Positions 50,160 to 58,734 of a DNA stretch of 64,000 nucleotides are shown piece after piece. The stretch is taken from the NCBI RefSeq assembly GCF_041260665.1, contig NZ_JBGCCT010000010.1, positions 248,001 to 312,000 of the forward strand, written 5' to 3'. The first letter of the stretch is position 1. Each line of letters opens with the position of its first letter. A program made the position numbers and the translations under genes. The notes beneath the pieces are model-generated. The model ran no database searches, was not told the DNA's origin, and saw only the letters and a program-made list of their open reading frames with translations. The DNA comes from Catenulispora sp. GP43. GTDB taxonomy: Bacteria; Actinomycetota; Actinomycetes; Streptomycetales; Catenulisporaceae.

Positions 50160-51116
50160 TCACGGCACAGGTCTGGTGCGGCCGGTGCGCTTGACCGAGG
50201 TGAGGATCGGGGTCACCTCCAGGCTGCGCAAGTCGTCCAGTGCGCCGACGGTCATGGTCAGGAATGTGTAGAGGGCGTCGAGGTTCTCGGCGGCAACGGC
50301 GACCAGGAGGTTGGCGCTGCCGGTGGTCGCGGCGGTGAAGCGGACCTGGGGGTGGCGGCTGAGGGTGGTGCCCGCCTGTTCCAGGGCGGCGGGGCCGGTG
50401 GCGATCCACAGCAGGGCTTCGGTGGCGATGCCGAGTTGGGCCAGGTCCACCTCGCAGGCCAGGCGCAGCATGTGGGAGGCCAGCAGGGTTTCCAGGCGGC
50501 GGCGGACCGTTGACGCCGACGAGTCGAGCGCCGTGGCCAACTCGTTGTAGCCGGCGCGGGCGTTGGCGGCGAGGTGGTCGATGAGGGCTTCGTCGAAGGG
50601 CTGGATCTGGGGCGGGGGAACGGGATCGTGGGTGAAGGAGGCCAGGGTCTCGAACTCCTGCGGGCTCAGCAGTCCCCCGCTCCAGGCGAAGCCGGCGGGG
50701 AACACCTTCATCAGGTCGTAGGCGTCCCACGACAGCACGTCGGCGGTGGCCGGCAGGTCGCGCAACAGCAGCGTGTTGCGCGCCTCGGCCCCGTCGAGAA
50801 ACAGGACGCTGCTGATCTCGGTGCCGCCGCCGAGGACGTCCACCCAGATCGTGTCCGGTCGGCGGGCCAGTCCCGCGGCGATCGCCTTGATGCGCTTCGG
50901 CCGGCAGTGGATGCGCAGGACCATCGGGACGATCCGGGGGAAGCGCGCGGGGTTGCGCACGGCTGTGGGCCGCAGCGTGCCGTCGTGCAGGAGCGGGGCG
51001 GCGCGGCGCACGATCGTGCGCTCGGACAGGTCCAGTACCTCGGCGACAGTCCGCCACGAGGCACGCGGCGAGGCCATCAGCACCGCGGCGATCCGACGGT
51101 CGGTCTCGTTCAACAT
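50160..51116 (-). CDS. Lrp/AsnC-family regulator with tandem domains
   Basis: A 318-residue double-length Lrp protein. The first HTH is MLNETDRRIAAVLMASPRAS then DLSERTIVRRAAPLLHDG. The second is LIDHLAANARAGYNELATAL then DSSASTVRRRLETLL. Each is followed by a RAM-like beta/alpha domain (FTAATTGSANLLVAVAAENL in the second). ATG 51116 is chosen from family starts; ATG 51152 and 51167 are alternatives. It is divergent from a carboxylesterase gene, which may be its target. Confidence 0.88.
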   Translation of the reverse strand: MLNETDRRIAAVLMASPRASWRTVAEVLDLSERTIVRRAAPLLHDGTLRPTAVRNPARFPRIVPMVLRIHCRPKRIKAIAAGLARRPDTIWVDVLGGGTEISSVLFLDGAEARNTLLLRDLPATADVLSWDAYDLMKVFPAGFAWSGGLLSPQEFETLASFTHDPVPPPQIQPFDEALIDHLAANARAGYNELATALDSSASTVRRRLETLLASHMLRLACEVDLAQLGIATEALLWIATGPAALEQAGTTLSRHPQVRFTAATTGSANLLVAVAAENLDALYTFLTMTVGALDDLRSLEVTPILTSVKRTGRTRPVP

Positions 51117-51262
51117 CGGAAGGTAGCACCGGCCCTGTCTTTGATCCGCCATATGGGGCTTACCCATGTCCTATATCGAGCAGAGTAGAGCAATATTTAG
51201 CGTGTTTTCGTTGCTCGGCGATACACCAGGGGTGTCCATTCAGCGCAAGGAAGGTGACACCG

Positions 51263-52759
51263 ATGACCAACCCCGTCGTCAGGACCGAATCGGGCAACAT
51301 CCAGGGCATCGTCGAGGACGGAGTCGCGGCCTTCCGCGGGATCCCGTACGCGGCCTCCCCGGTCGGAGATCTGCGCTTCGCCGCCCCGCAGCCGCACCCG
51401 AAGTGGGACGGCACCCGCGACGCCTCCCGCCCCGGCCCGGCCGTTCCGCAGAACGCGTCCCGGCTGGAAGCCGTCATGGGAGCGCGCACCCCGGACTGGG
51501 ACGAGGACGGCTCGCTCAATCTCAACGTCTGGACGCCGCAGCCGGCCGAAGGCACGCGGTCCGGCCGCGCCCTGCCGGTCCTGCTCTGGTTCCACGGCGG
51601 CGGCTTCACCAGCGGATCCGGCGGCTGGGACTGGTACGACGGCCGCGAACTGGCCGCCGCCGGCGACATCGTCGTGGTCACCGCCAACTACCGCCTCGGC
51701 CCCCTGGGCTACCTGTACCTGCCGGAGCTCGGCGTGGAGAACCTGGGCGTGCAGGACCAGGGCGCGGTGCTGGACTGGATCGAGCGCAACATCGCCGCGT
51801 TCGGCGGGGACCCGGCCCGGATCACCGTCGGCGGCCAGTCGGCCGGCGCCTTCTCCAGCCTCTACCTCGCCGCGTCCCCGGTCACCGGCCCGCGGATCCG
51901 GCGCGTCATCATGCAGTCCGCCCCGTTCGGCCTGCCGCCGCAGAACCCTGGCGAGGCAGCCGAGAACGCCCGGCGCTTCGTCGACATCCTCGGCCTGACC
52001 GGCAGCCTGGACCTGCTCGAAGCACTCAGGGCGGTTCCGGTGGAGAAGATGCTCAGCGCGTACGGACAACTCGCCGGGGAACTGGCTCGCCCCGGCAACG
52101 TCGCGCCGCCGATGTACCCGGTGCTCGGCGCGTCCGGCATCCCGGCGGCCTGGCAGCAGGCGTTGGCCGCCGGACGTCTGGACGGCAAGCAGGTGCTGAC
52201 CGGCACCACCAAGAACGAGATGACCGCGTTCTTCGCCTTCAACCCGGCGGTTCAGGCAATCAGCGGGGAGCAGGCACGCGCGCTGGTGGCCGGGCAGATC
52301 GAGGACGGCGCCGAGCGCTACGACCGCACAGCCGCGAAGATCCACGACGCCGTAGACGACGCAAAGGTCGCAGAGGTTGCAGAGGTCGGAGACGTCGCGG
52401 CCAGCGTTGTATTCACTGAAATCGAGACCGAAATCGTTTTCCGCGACGGGACGCTAGCCGTCGCCGACCACCAGGCCGCCGCCGGCTACTCCACCTACGT
52501 CTACGAGTTCGATTACACCCCGGCCGACGACCCGGCACACCTCGGCGCTACACACTGCGCCGAACTCCCCTTCTTCTTCAACACCATCGACGCCTACCCC
52601 GGCTCCCCCATGCTCGGCGAGCCCACCGGAGCGGCACGCGATCTGGCCGACACGTTCTCGCACGCGGCGGCCTCCTTCGTCGCCACGGGGCAGGTGGACG
52701 CGGACGGCTGGGAGCCGTACCGGTCCGGCGACTCGGAAACCATCCGCCACTTCGGCTGA
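51263..52759 (+). CDS. Type B carboxylesterase
   Basis: A 498-residue alpha/beta hydrolase. It has AFRGIPYAASPVGDLRFAAP, oxyanion FHGGGFTSGSGGWDWYDG, ANYRLGPLGYL, nucleophile elbow GGQSAGAFSSLYL (GxSxG with Gln instead of the usual Glu, Ser near residue 196) and LGATHCAELPFFF with the catalytic His. It hydrolyses carboxylic esters; the substrate is unknown. AAGGAAGG precedes ATG 51263. An acidic stretch (EVAEVGDV) from tandem GAGGT-type repeats lies near residue 375. No signal peptide. Confidence 0.92.
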   Translation: MTNPVVRTESGNIQGIVEDGVAAFRGIPYAASPVGDLRFAAPQPHPKWDGTRDASRPGPAVPQNASRLEAVMGARTPDWDEDGSLNLNVWTPQPAEGTRSGRALPVLLWFHGGGFTSGSGGWDWYDGRELAAAGDIVVVTANYRLGPLGYLYLPELGVENLGVQDQGAVLDWIERNIAAFGGDPARITVGGQSAGAFSSLYLAASPVTGPRIRRVIMQSAPFGLPPQNPGEAAENARRFVDILGLTGSLDLLEALRAVPVEKMLSAYGQLAGELARPGNVAPPMYPVLGASGIPAAWQQALAAGRLDGKQVLTGTTKNEMTAFFAFNPAVQAISGEQARALVAGQIEDGAERYDRTAAKIHDAVDDAKVAEVAEVGDVAASVVFTEIETEIVFRDGTLAVADHQAAAGYSTYVYEFDYTPADDPAHLGATHCAELPFFFNTIDAYPGSPMLGEPTGAARDLADTFSHAAASFVATGQVDADGWEPYRSGDSETIRHFG

Positions 52760-52873
52760 CCGAGTTCATTGACGCGCCCGGTCTCCCGCGCGACACTGAC
52801 CCGGCGGGATTCATAAACCTGTCATCAGTTCACGTATATGAAAACCCTCCACCAGATGGAATGGGAGACTTTC

Positions 52874-54160
52874 GTGAAACGCAGCCGCACCATCGCAGCC
52901 CTCATACTCGTCGCGGGCCTGGTGACGCCGTCCGCCGCAGCCGCGGCGCGCACGGCGGATCAGGCCCCTGCGAGCCGCTCGTTCCGCATCCCGGCGACCG
53001 TGGTCCTGGACGGCTACCGCATGGCGCTGACCCGCGAACTCGTCCGCGCCGGCGTCCCGTCCCTGCAAGCCCCGCTGACCGAACTGCGCACCCAGGCCGA
53101 CGCCGACCTCACCGCCGGACCGTGGTCGGTGATGGACAAGCCGCAACTGCCGCCGAGCAACGACAAGCACGACTACCTGAGTCAGGCCCCTTACTGGTGG
53201 CCCACGCAGCCCGCCACCGCCGCCAACCCCTGGGGCTGCCCGTACGTGCAGAAGGACGGGGTGCGCAACCCCGCGATCGACGACATCACCGACCACGCCG
53301 AGCGCGGCGAGATGTTCAACGCCGTCTACGACCTCACCCTGGCCTGGTACTACACCGGCGACGCCGCCTACGCCCAGCGCGCGGCGCTGGACCTGCGCAC
53401 CTGGTTCGTCGACCCGGCCACGCGCATGAACCCGAGCCTGGACTACACCCAGTTCATCCCCTGCATGGTCAGCGGCCGGGGCATCGGCATCATCGACTTC
53501 TCCCAGCAGTTCACCGACATCCTCGACGCCGTCGCGCTGCTGAACACCGGCGCGCCCGGCTGGTCCGCGTCCGACAACGCCGGCATGACCAGCTGGAACA
53601 AGCAGTTCCTCACCTGGCTGCAGACCAGCAAGAACGCCTCCGACGAGGCCGCCGCGACCAACAACCACGGCTCCTTCTTCGACATGCAGGAGGCCGCGCT
53701 CGCGCTGGCCACCGGGCAGCCGGCGCTGGCCCGCTCGATCGTCGTGACCGCCGAGACCAAGCGGCTGGACGACCAGATCGCCGCCGGCGGCGGGCTGCCG
53801 CAGGAGCTGTCCCGCACCCGCAGCTTCCACTACTCGACCTTCGACCTGGTGGCGCTGACCCGGCTGGCGATGATCGGCCGGCACGTCGGCGTGGACCTGT
53901 GGCACTACACCACGCCCGGCGGCGGCACCTTGTTCAAGGCGGTGGACTTCGTCGTCCCGGCCGCGACCGGCCAGGCCGCCTGGACGTATCCGGAGCTCCA
54001 GTTCCAGGCCTTCGCCGCCGACGACGACATCCACGCCGCGGCCGACGCCGGGGACCGCACGGCGCGCGCCGCCGTCGCGCATCTGCAGACGCCGCCGGGT
54101 GGCGACCTGTGGCTGCTGCGTCCGGCTCCCGAACAGTTGGATCCGATCAGCGGGTCGTGA
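52874..54160 (+). CDS. Secreted alginate lyase-family protein
   Basis: A 428-residue protein beginning with a signal peptide (MKRSRTIAALILVAGLVTPS, Ala-rich cleavage region). The alginate_lyase fold is seen in DYLSQAPYWWPTQP, NAVYDLTLAWYYTGDAAYAQ, ALDLRTWFVDPATRMNPSL, the catalytic NNHGSFFDMQEAALAL (about residue 257) and ELSRTRSFHYSTFDL. It should cleave uronate-containing polysaccharides outside the cell. GTG 52874 has GGGAG seven bases upstream and leaves a normal signal peptide. Confidence 0.9.
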   Translation: MKRSRTIAALILVAGLVTPSAAAAARTADQAPASRSFRIPATVVLDGYRMALTRELVRAGVPSLQAPLTELRTQADADLTAGPWSVMDKPQLPPSNDKHDYLSQAPYWWPTQPATAANPWGCPYVQKDGVRNPAIDDITDHAERGEMFNAVYDLTLAWYYTGDAAYAQRAALDLRTWFVDPATRMNPSLDYTQFIPCMVSGRGIGIIDFSQQFTDILDAVALLNTGAPGWSASDNAGMTSWNKQFLTWLQTSKNASDEAAATNNHGSFFDMQEAALALATGQPALARSIVVTAETKRLDDQIAAGGGLPQELSRTRSFHYSTFDLVALTRLAMIGRHVGVDLWHYTTPGGGTLFKAVDFVVPAATGQAAWTYPELQFQAFAADDDIHAAADAGDRTARAAVAHLQTPPGGDLWLLRPAPEQLDPISGS

Positions 54161-54198
54161 CACTCGGGTGCGCTCAGTGTGGGAGTCGGTGAACGATG

Positions 54199-55041
54199 TC
54201 AGTCCAGGAAGTCGGCGAGCGCGGCCAGCAGGGCCTCGGGTCGGTCCAGCGGGATGATGTGCCCGCAATCGGCGATGGTGCGCCCGGTGACGTCGTCGGC
54301 GACCCGCCGCAGCTGGTGGTACAGCGCCGGGCCGACGGGCTGCGCGCCGATCGCCAGCACCGGCGCGGTCAGCCGGCCGGCGGCGGTCGCGGCCTGGATC
54401 TGGCGCGCGGTCTCGGGCATCGCGCGGTAGTGCTCGAAAGCGCAGCGCAGTGACTCCGTGCCGGTGTACGCGGCGACGAACGCGTCGCGTACACCGGCGG
54501 GGATGCCGCGTCCGCACGTTCCGGCCGTGAGGAACCAGTCGACGTATTCGGCCTCGTGGCCGGCGAGGACCCTTTCGGCCAGGTCCGGTACCTGGTGGAA
54601 GCCGAACCACCACGGTGCGCCGCCGGACAGGAAGTCCTCGGCCCCGGGCAGGCGGCCGAGGACTGCTTCCATCAGGACCAGCCGGCGCACGAGGTCCGGG
54701 CGGCGCAGGGCCAGCAGGAAGGCCGGGGCGGCGCCGGCGTCGATGCCGGCGACCGCGGCGTGGTCGACGTCCAGGGCGGCCAGTAGCTCTTCGGCGTCGC
54801 GGGCGAGGTTCTCGGCGTCGTATCCGTCGGCGGCGCGGGTGCTGTCCCCCAGGCCGCGCAGGTCCGGGGCGATGACGCGGTGGTGCTCGGACAGTGGGCC
54901 GATGACCGCGCTCCACAGCCGCCAGGTGTGGGGGAATCCGTGCAGCATCAGCAGCGCGGGGCCGGTTCCGCTGACCGCGACGTTCACCTCGATTCCGTTG
55001 ACCGGTATGCGAAGCAGCCGCGGGTCCTCGTACGGGGACAT
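54199..55041 (-). CDS. Alpha/beta hydrolase, epoxide hydrolase-like (Asp nucleophile)
   Basis: A 280-residue hydrolase: LLMLHGFPHTWRLWSAVIG, IAPDLRGLGDS, nucleophile elbow VAGIDAGAAPAFLLAL with Asp in the nucleophile position, and ADCGHIIPLDRPEALLAAL with the catalytic His. Asp at that position is typical of epoxide hydrolases and haloalkane dehalogenases (usually HDWG; here IDAG). GGGAGG precedes ATG 55041. It is divergent from an HxlR regulator, with an inverted repeat between. Confidence 0.88.
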   Translation of the reverse strand: MSPYEDPRLLRIPVNGIEVNVAVSGTGPALLMLHGFPHTWRLWSAVIGPLSEHHRVIAPDLRGLGDSTRAADGYDAENLARDAEELLAALDVDHAAVAGIDAGAAPAFLLALRRPDLVRRLVLMEAVLGRLPGAEDFLSGGAPWWFGFHQVPDLAERVLAGHEAEYVDWFLTAGTCGRGIPAGVRDAFVAAYTGTESLRCAFEHYRAMPETARQIQAATAAGRLTAPVLAIGAQPVGPALYHQLRRVADDVTGRTIADCGHIIPLDRPEALLAALADFLD

Positions 55042-55055
55042 GGTTCCTCCCATGT

Positions 55056-55080
55056 GGTTACGATTGGATACCTGGTAACC
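55056..55080. promoter_or_regulatory. Inverted repeat between hydrolase and hxlR genes
   Basis: GGTTAC (55056-55061) and GTAACC (55075-55080) are perfect complements 13 bases apart in the 50-base divergent region. This is a candidate HxlR operator acting on both genes. Confidence 0.55.
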
Positions 55081-55091
55081 GTAGGAGAGCG

Positions 55092-55556
55092 ATGGAGACG
55101 GGCCAAGACGGCACTTCTCCGTCAGGTGGTGAGGTGGAAGTGACCGCCCTGGCCGACGACGCGCGCGGCGACTTGTTCGATCCGGCGTGCCCGACCCGCG
55201 GACTGCTGGACCGGCTCGGTTCGAAGTGGACGTCGATGGCGGTGAAGGTGCTCGCCGGGGCCGCGCCGGCCGAGGTGCGCTTCGCCGAGCTGCGGCGCCG
55301 GATGCCCGGCGTCTCGCAGAAGATGCTCTCCACGACGTTGCGGGGCCTGGTCCGCGACGGGCTCGTCGACCGGCGGGTCGAGCCGACCGTCCCGCCGCGG
55401 GTGCACTACCGGCTGACCGCGCTCGGCCTGTCGTTGGAGGAGCCGCTGTCCGCGCTGCGCGCGTGGGCCGAGGCCCATATGGCGGAAATCGACCGGGCCA
55501 ACCATGCCGCGGCGGCCGAACAGGTGACAGGAGCCGATGATTCCGCCGTTCTGTAG
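55092..55556 (+). CDS. HxlR-family transcriptional regulator
   Basis: A 154-residue winged-helix regulator with DPACPTRGLLDRLGSKWTSM, FAELRRRMPGVSQKMLSTTL, then RGLVRDGLVDRRVEPTVPPR and VHYRLTALGLSL, the standard HxlR pattern including the N-terminal Cys. HxlR proteins sense reactive electrophiles, quinones or aldehydes. That would fit control of the divergent epoxide-hydrolase-like gene. The end lies 33 bases before the ABC exporter genes. Confidence 0.9.
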   Translation: METGQDGTSPSGGEVEVTALADDARGDLFDPACPTRGLLDRLGSKWTSMAVKVLAGAAPAEVRFAELRRRMPGVSQKMLSTTLRGLVRDGLVDRRVEPTVPPRVHYRLTALGLSLEEPLSALRAWAEAHMAEIDRANHAAAAEQVTGADDSAVL

Positions 55557-55589
55557 CGGCTCACTGTCCGTGGCCATAGCCTGGACGGT

Positions 55590-56546
55590 GTGGAGTCCCC
55601 GACCGGCGTCATCGGCACGCGCGAGCTGACCAAGGTCTACCGGGACACGGATTTCGCCGCCGTCGACCGCCTGGACCTGGACGTGCGGCCCGGTGAGATC
55701 TTCGGCCTGCTCGGCCCGAACGGCGCCGGCAAGACCACCACGGTCGGCATGCTGACCACGCGGGTGGTGCCGACCTCGGGCCGGGCGTTCGTCGGCGAGG
55801 TGGACGTGGTGGCGCGGCCGGCGCTGGCCAAGCAGCTGATCGGGGTGGTCTCGCAGCAGAACACGCTGGACCGGCAGCTGACCGTCTGGGAGAACCTGTA
55901 CGTGCACGGCCTGCTGTTCGGCATCCCGCGCGCCGAGTCGCGCCGCGCCGCCGACCGGCTGCTGGAGCAGTTCCACCTGGCCAAGTGGGCCAAGGCCTCG
56001 GTGTTCGCGCTGTCCGGCGGCATGGCGCAGCGGCTGATGGTGGCGCGCGCGATCTTCCACCGGCCGGCGGTGCTGTTCCTGGACGAGCCGACCGCCGGCC
56101 TGGATCCGCAGAGCCGGCTGGCGTTGTGGGAGATCCTCGGCGAGCTCAACGCCGACGGCCAGACCATCTTGCTGACCACGCACTACATGGAGGAGGCCGA
56201 CCGGCTGTGCGAGCGCGTGGCCATCATGGACCACGGCCGGATCCTGGCGCTGGGCACGCCGGCCGAGCTCAAGCACGGCGTGGACGCGGACACCGTGGTG
56301 ACGGTCAGGGCGAAGGGCGACCTCGACGCCCTCGGCGCCGTACTGCAGGAGCAGGTCGCCGGGGTGACGCGGATGCGGGCGTCGGGCGACAGCCTGGAGA
56401 TGCACCTGCGCGGCGCGGACGGCGCGCTGGCGCGGATCGTCACAGCCGCCGAGGCCGCCGGCTACGACGTGGCCGACCTGTCGGTGGCCGAGCCGAGCCT
56501 GGAGGACGTGTTCATCGGGCTGACCGGTAAGGAGTTGAGGGACTGA
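55590..56546 (+). CDS. ABC exporter ATP-binding protein, DrrA-like
   Basis: A 318-residue ATPase: Walker A GPNGAGKTTTVGMLTTRV, Q-loop GVVSQQNTLDRQLTVWENL, signature LSGGMAQRLMVARA, Walker B VLFLDEPTAGLDPQS and the H-loop TTHYMEEADRL. After the nucleotide-binding domain there is the C-terminal DrrA-type domain with the end motif LSVAEPSLEDVFIGLTGKEL. It powers export of a drug or lipid through the permease encoded next. The start is GTG; the stop shares a base with the next ATG. Confidence 0.92.
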   Translation: MESPTGVIGTRELTKVYRDTDFAAVDRLDLDVRPGEIFGLLGPNGAGKTTTVGMLTTRVVPTSGRAFVGEVDVVARPALAKQLIGVVSQQNTLDRQLTVWENLYVHGLLFGIPRAESRRAADRLLEQFHLAKWAKASVFALSGGMAQRLMVARAIFHRPAVLFLDEPTAGLDPQSRLALWEILGELNADGQTILLTTHYMEEADRLCERVAIMDHGRILALGTPAELKHGVDADTVVTVRAKGDLDALGAVLQEQVAGVTRMRASGDSLEMHLRGADGALARIVTAAEAAGYDVADLSVAEPSLEDVFIGLTGKELRD

Positions 56547-57433
56547 TGGCCGCGCGAACCGACGCCCTGCCCGGTACGCGGCAGCAGATCGGCTCCCGTC
56601 CGACGCGTTCGGCGGCCGCCGCGGCGCGCACGGCGCTGGGCGCGCTGATCCTGCGCGACCTGATGGTGCTGAAGAAGAACTTCGGCGAGTTCGTGGCGCG
56701 GACGCTGGTCCAGCCGTTCCTGCTGGTGTTCGTGTTCTTGTATGTGTTCCCGACGATCGGGCAGGGCATCGGCGGCGGAGGCGGGACGCACAGCGAGTCG
56801 GCGTTCGCGACGGTGCTGGTGCCGGGCGTGGTCGGCATCTCCATCATGTTCCAGGGCATCCAGGCGGTGGCGTTGCAACTGGCCTCGGAGTTCGGCTACA
56901 CGCGCGAGATCGAGGACCGGGTGCAGGCGCCGTGCCCGATCTGGCTGGTGGCGCAAGCGAAGGTGTTCTCCGGCGCGGTGCAGGGGATGATCTCGGCGCT
57001 GCTGGTGTTCCCGATCGCCGCGGTGGTTCACGCCAAGGGGGTGCAGGCCGACCTGTCGTTCCACTGGTGGATCCTGCTGACGATCATCCCGTTGGCGTGT
57101 GTGGCGATGACCTCGCTGGGGCTGCTGCTGGGGACGACGTTCGAGGCGCGGAACATCGGACTGATGTTCGGTTTCGTGGTGCTGCCGCTGACGTTCCTGG
57201 GCGGGACGTACTACGAGTGGACGCGGCTGGCGCCGGTCAAGGTCGGCGGGTTCCCGTGGTTGCAGACGCTGGTGCTGGTCAACCCGCTGATCTACATCAA
57301 CGAGGGGATGCGCGCGGCGCTGACGGACGCGCCGCACATGCATCTGTATGTGGTGTATCCGGTGCTGATCGGGTTCTTGGCCTTGTTCCTCGGGTTGGGG
57401 CAGCGGAACTTCAAGCGGCGGGTGTTGTCTTAG
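56546..57433 (+). CDS. ABC-2 type exporter permease, DrrB-like
   Basis: A 295-residue permease with six hydrophobic segments: FVARTLVQPFLLVFVFLYVF at the start, the loop EIEDRVQAPCPIWLVAQAKV of the ABC-2 fold, and MFGFVVLPLTFLGGTYYEW. The ATG overlaps the ATPase stop (TGATG). With the preceding gene it forms a two-component exporter. Its end overlaps the convergent MFS gene by four bases. Confidence 0.92.
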   Translation: MAARTDALPGTRQQIGSRPTRSAAAAARTALGALILRDLMVLKKNFGEFVARTLVQPFLLVFVFLYVFPTIGQGIGGGGGTHSESAFATVLVPGVVGISIMFQGIQAVALQLASEFGYTREIEDRVQAPCPIWLVAQAKVFSGAVQGMISALLVFPIAAVVHAKGVQADLSFHWWILLTIIPLACVAMTSLGLLLGTTFEARNIGLMFGFVVLPLTFLGGTYYEWTRLAPVKVGGFPWLQTLVLVNPLIYINEGMRAALTDAPHMHLYVVYPVLIGFLALFLGLGQRNFKRRVLS

Positions 57434-58659
57434 CGTGGCTCGCCCTCGTGATGCATTGTCGCCTGCTCCGGCCGCGTCCGCAGCGCACCGGCCAGCAGGG
57501 CCAGCGCCGCCGCGGAAGCAGTGATCAGGGCGAAGGCCGCCGGATAGCCCGCCGCGCCGGCCGTCCAGCCGATCGCTGCGGGAGCGATAAGTCCGGACAG
57601 GTACGTGATGGTGGCTACGCCGGCGACGCTTTCGCCGAGCGAGGTGCCCTTTCGGCCGGCGGCGCTGAACACCAGGGGCACGTTCATCGCGATGCCGGTG
57701 CCTATCAGGATGAGGCCGAGCATGCAGGGCAGTGGGGCGCGAAAGGCCACGACCAGGACGCCGCCGCAGGTGGCCACCACGCCGCCGATACGGACCGCCA
57801 TGACCGGGCCGATGCGGCGTACCACGGCGTCGCCGAACAGGCGGGTGGCGGTCATGCTCAGCATGAACAGGGTGTAGGCGGTGGCCGCGACCGTGGGTCC
57901 GGCCCCTACCACCTTGGTGACGTAGACCCCTGACCAGCTCGTGGTCGCGCCCTCGGCGAAGGTACCGCAGAAGCCCGCGATGCCGATGCCGAGGATGGCG
58001 CGGGTCGGGAGGGCGAAGCGGCGCGGCGCGGGTTCGGCGGCGCCGGCGGTGGGGACGTCCGCGCCGAGGCCGCGTCCGGCGCATCCGGCCAGGACCAGCA
58101 GCACCGCGGCGGTGACGAGCAGGCGCACGCGCGGGTCCAGGTGCGCTTGGGCCGCGCCGATGCCGGCCGCGCCCGCGACCAGGCTGCCGAGGCACCACAT
58201 GCCGTGCAGGCCGGACATGACCGGGCGGCCGGAGCTGCGTTCCAAGGCCACGCCCTGCGCGTTCATCATCACGTCGCTGCTGCCCGCGGCCATGCCGAGC
58301 AGCAGGTAGGCCGGGAACAGCAGGGCCGGGCCGCCGGCCAGGACCGGCGCCGGAAGCAGTGCGCACCACAGGAGGATCAGCAGCCGGGTGGCTCGGCGGG
58401 CGCCGATGCGGTGGGCGACGCGGTTGGCGGTCGGCATCGCGACGAAGGAGCCGATCGGGGCGCAGAACAGGACCAGGCCCAGGGACGTGGGGCTGAGTCG
58501 GTCGTGCGCCTGGATCCAGGGCAGGGAGGTGGCCAGGGTGCCGGCGACCGTGCCGTGAACCAGGAAGATCAGCTTGATGGCGCGGTGGCGGGCCCGGTCG
58601 TCGGGGCGCGGGTCGTCAGGCTGGGCGGACAGGCCGGGCGGGGTCAGAAGCTGGGTCAC
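57430..58659 (-). CDS. MFS transporter (YbjJ/fucose-permease-like)
   Basis: A 409-residue protein with 12 predicted membrane segments. It has KLIFLVHGTVAGTLATSLPW, PIGSFVAMPTANRVAHRIGA, GMAAGSSDVMMNAQGVALER (a hallmark of the YbjJ/inner-membrane DHA group) and FMLSMTATRLFGDAVVRRIG. Substrate unknown; control by the divergent ROK regulator makes a sugar-related cargo plausible. GTG start 58659, with GATAAT (58669-58674, minus strand) about nine bases upstream. Confidence 0.88.
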   Translation of the reverse strand: MTQLLTPPGLSAQPDDPRPDDRARHRAIKLIFLVHGTVAGTLATSLPWIQAHDRLSPTSLGLVLFCAPIGSFVAMPTANRVAHRIGARRATRLLILLWCALLPAPVLAGGPALLFPAYLLLGMAAGSSDVMMNAQGVALERSSGRPVMSGLHGMWCLGSLVAGAAGIGAAQAHLDPRVRLLVTAAVLLVLAGCAGRGLGADVPTAGAAEPAPRRFALPTRAILGIGIAGFCGTFAEGATTSWSGVYVTKVVGAGPTVAATAYTLFMLSMTATRLFGDAVVRRIGPVMAVRIGGVVATCGGVLVVAFRAPLPCMLGLILIGTGIAMNVPLVFSAAGRKGTSLGESVAGVATITYLSGLIAPAAIGWTAGAAGYPAAFALITASAAALALLAGALRTRPEQATMHHEGEPR

Positions 58660-58671
58660 GTCGGAGAAATT

Positions 58672-58722
58672 ATCAGGGACCCTTCCTGATGGAAAGTGAA
58701 TTAATCAGGGTCCCTGCCTGAT
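58672..58722. promoter_or_regulatory. Twin inverted-repeat operators for ROK/MFS pair
   Basis: Two copies of ATCAGG-N7-CCTGAT lie at 58672-58690 and 58704-58722, 32 bases apart (three helical turns). The ROK -10 box TACTAT (58723-58728) begins one base after the second copy and ends six bases before its ATG, so that message is leaderless. The MFS -10 box overlaps the first copy. Confidence 0.8.
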
Positions 58723-58734
58723 TACTATGGGGCC

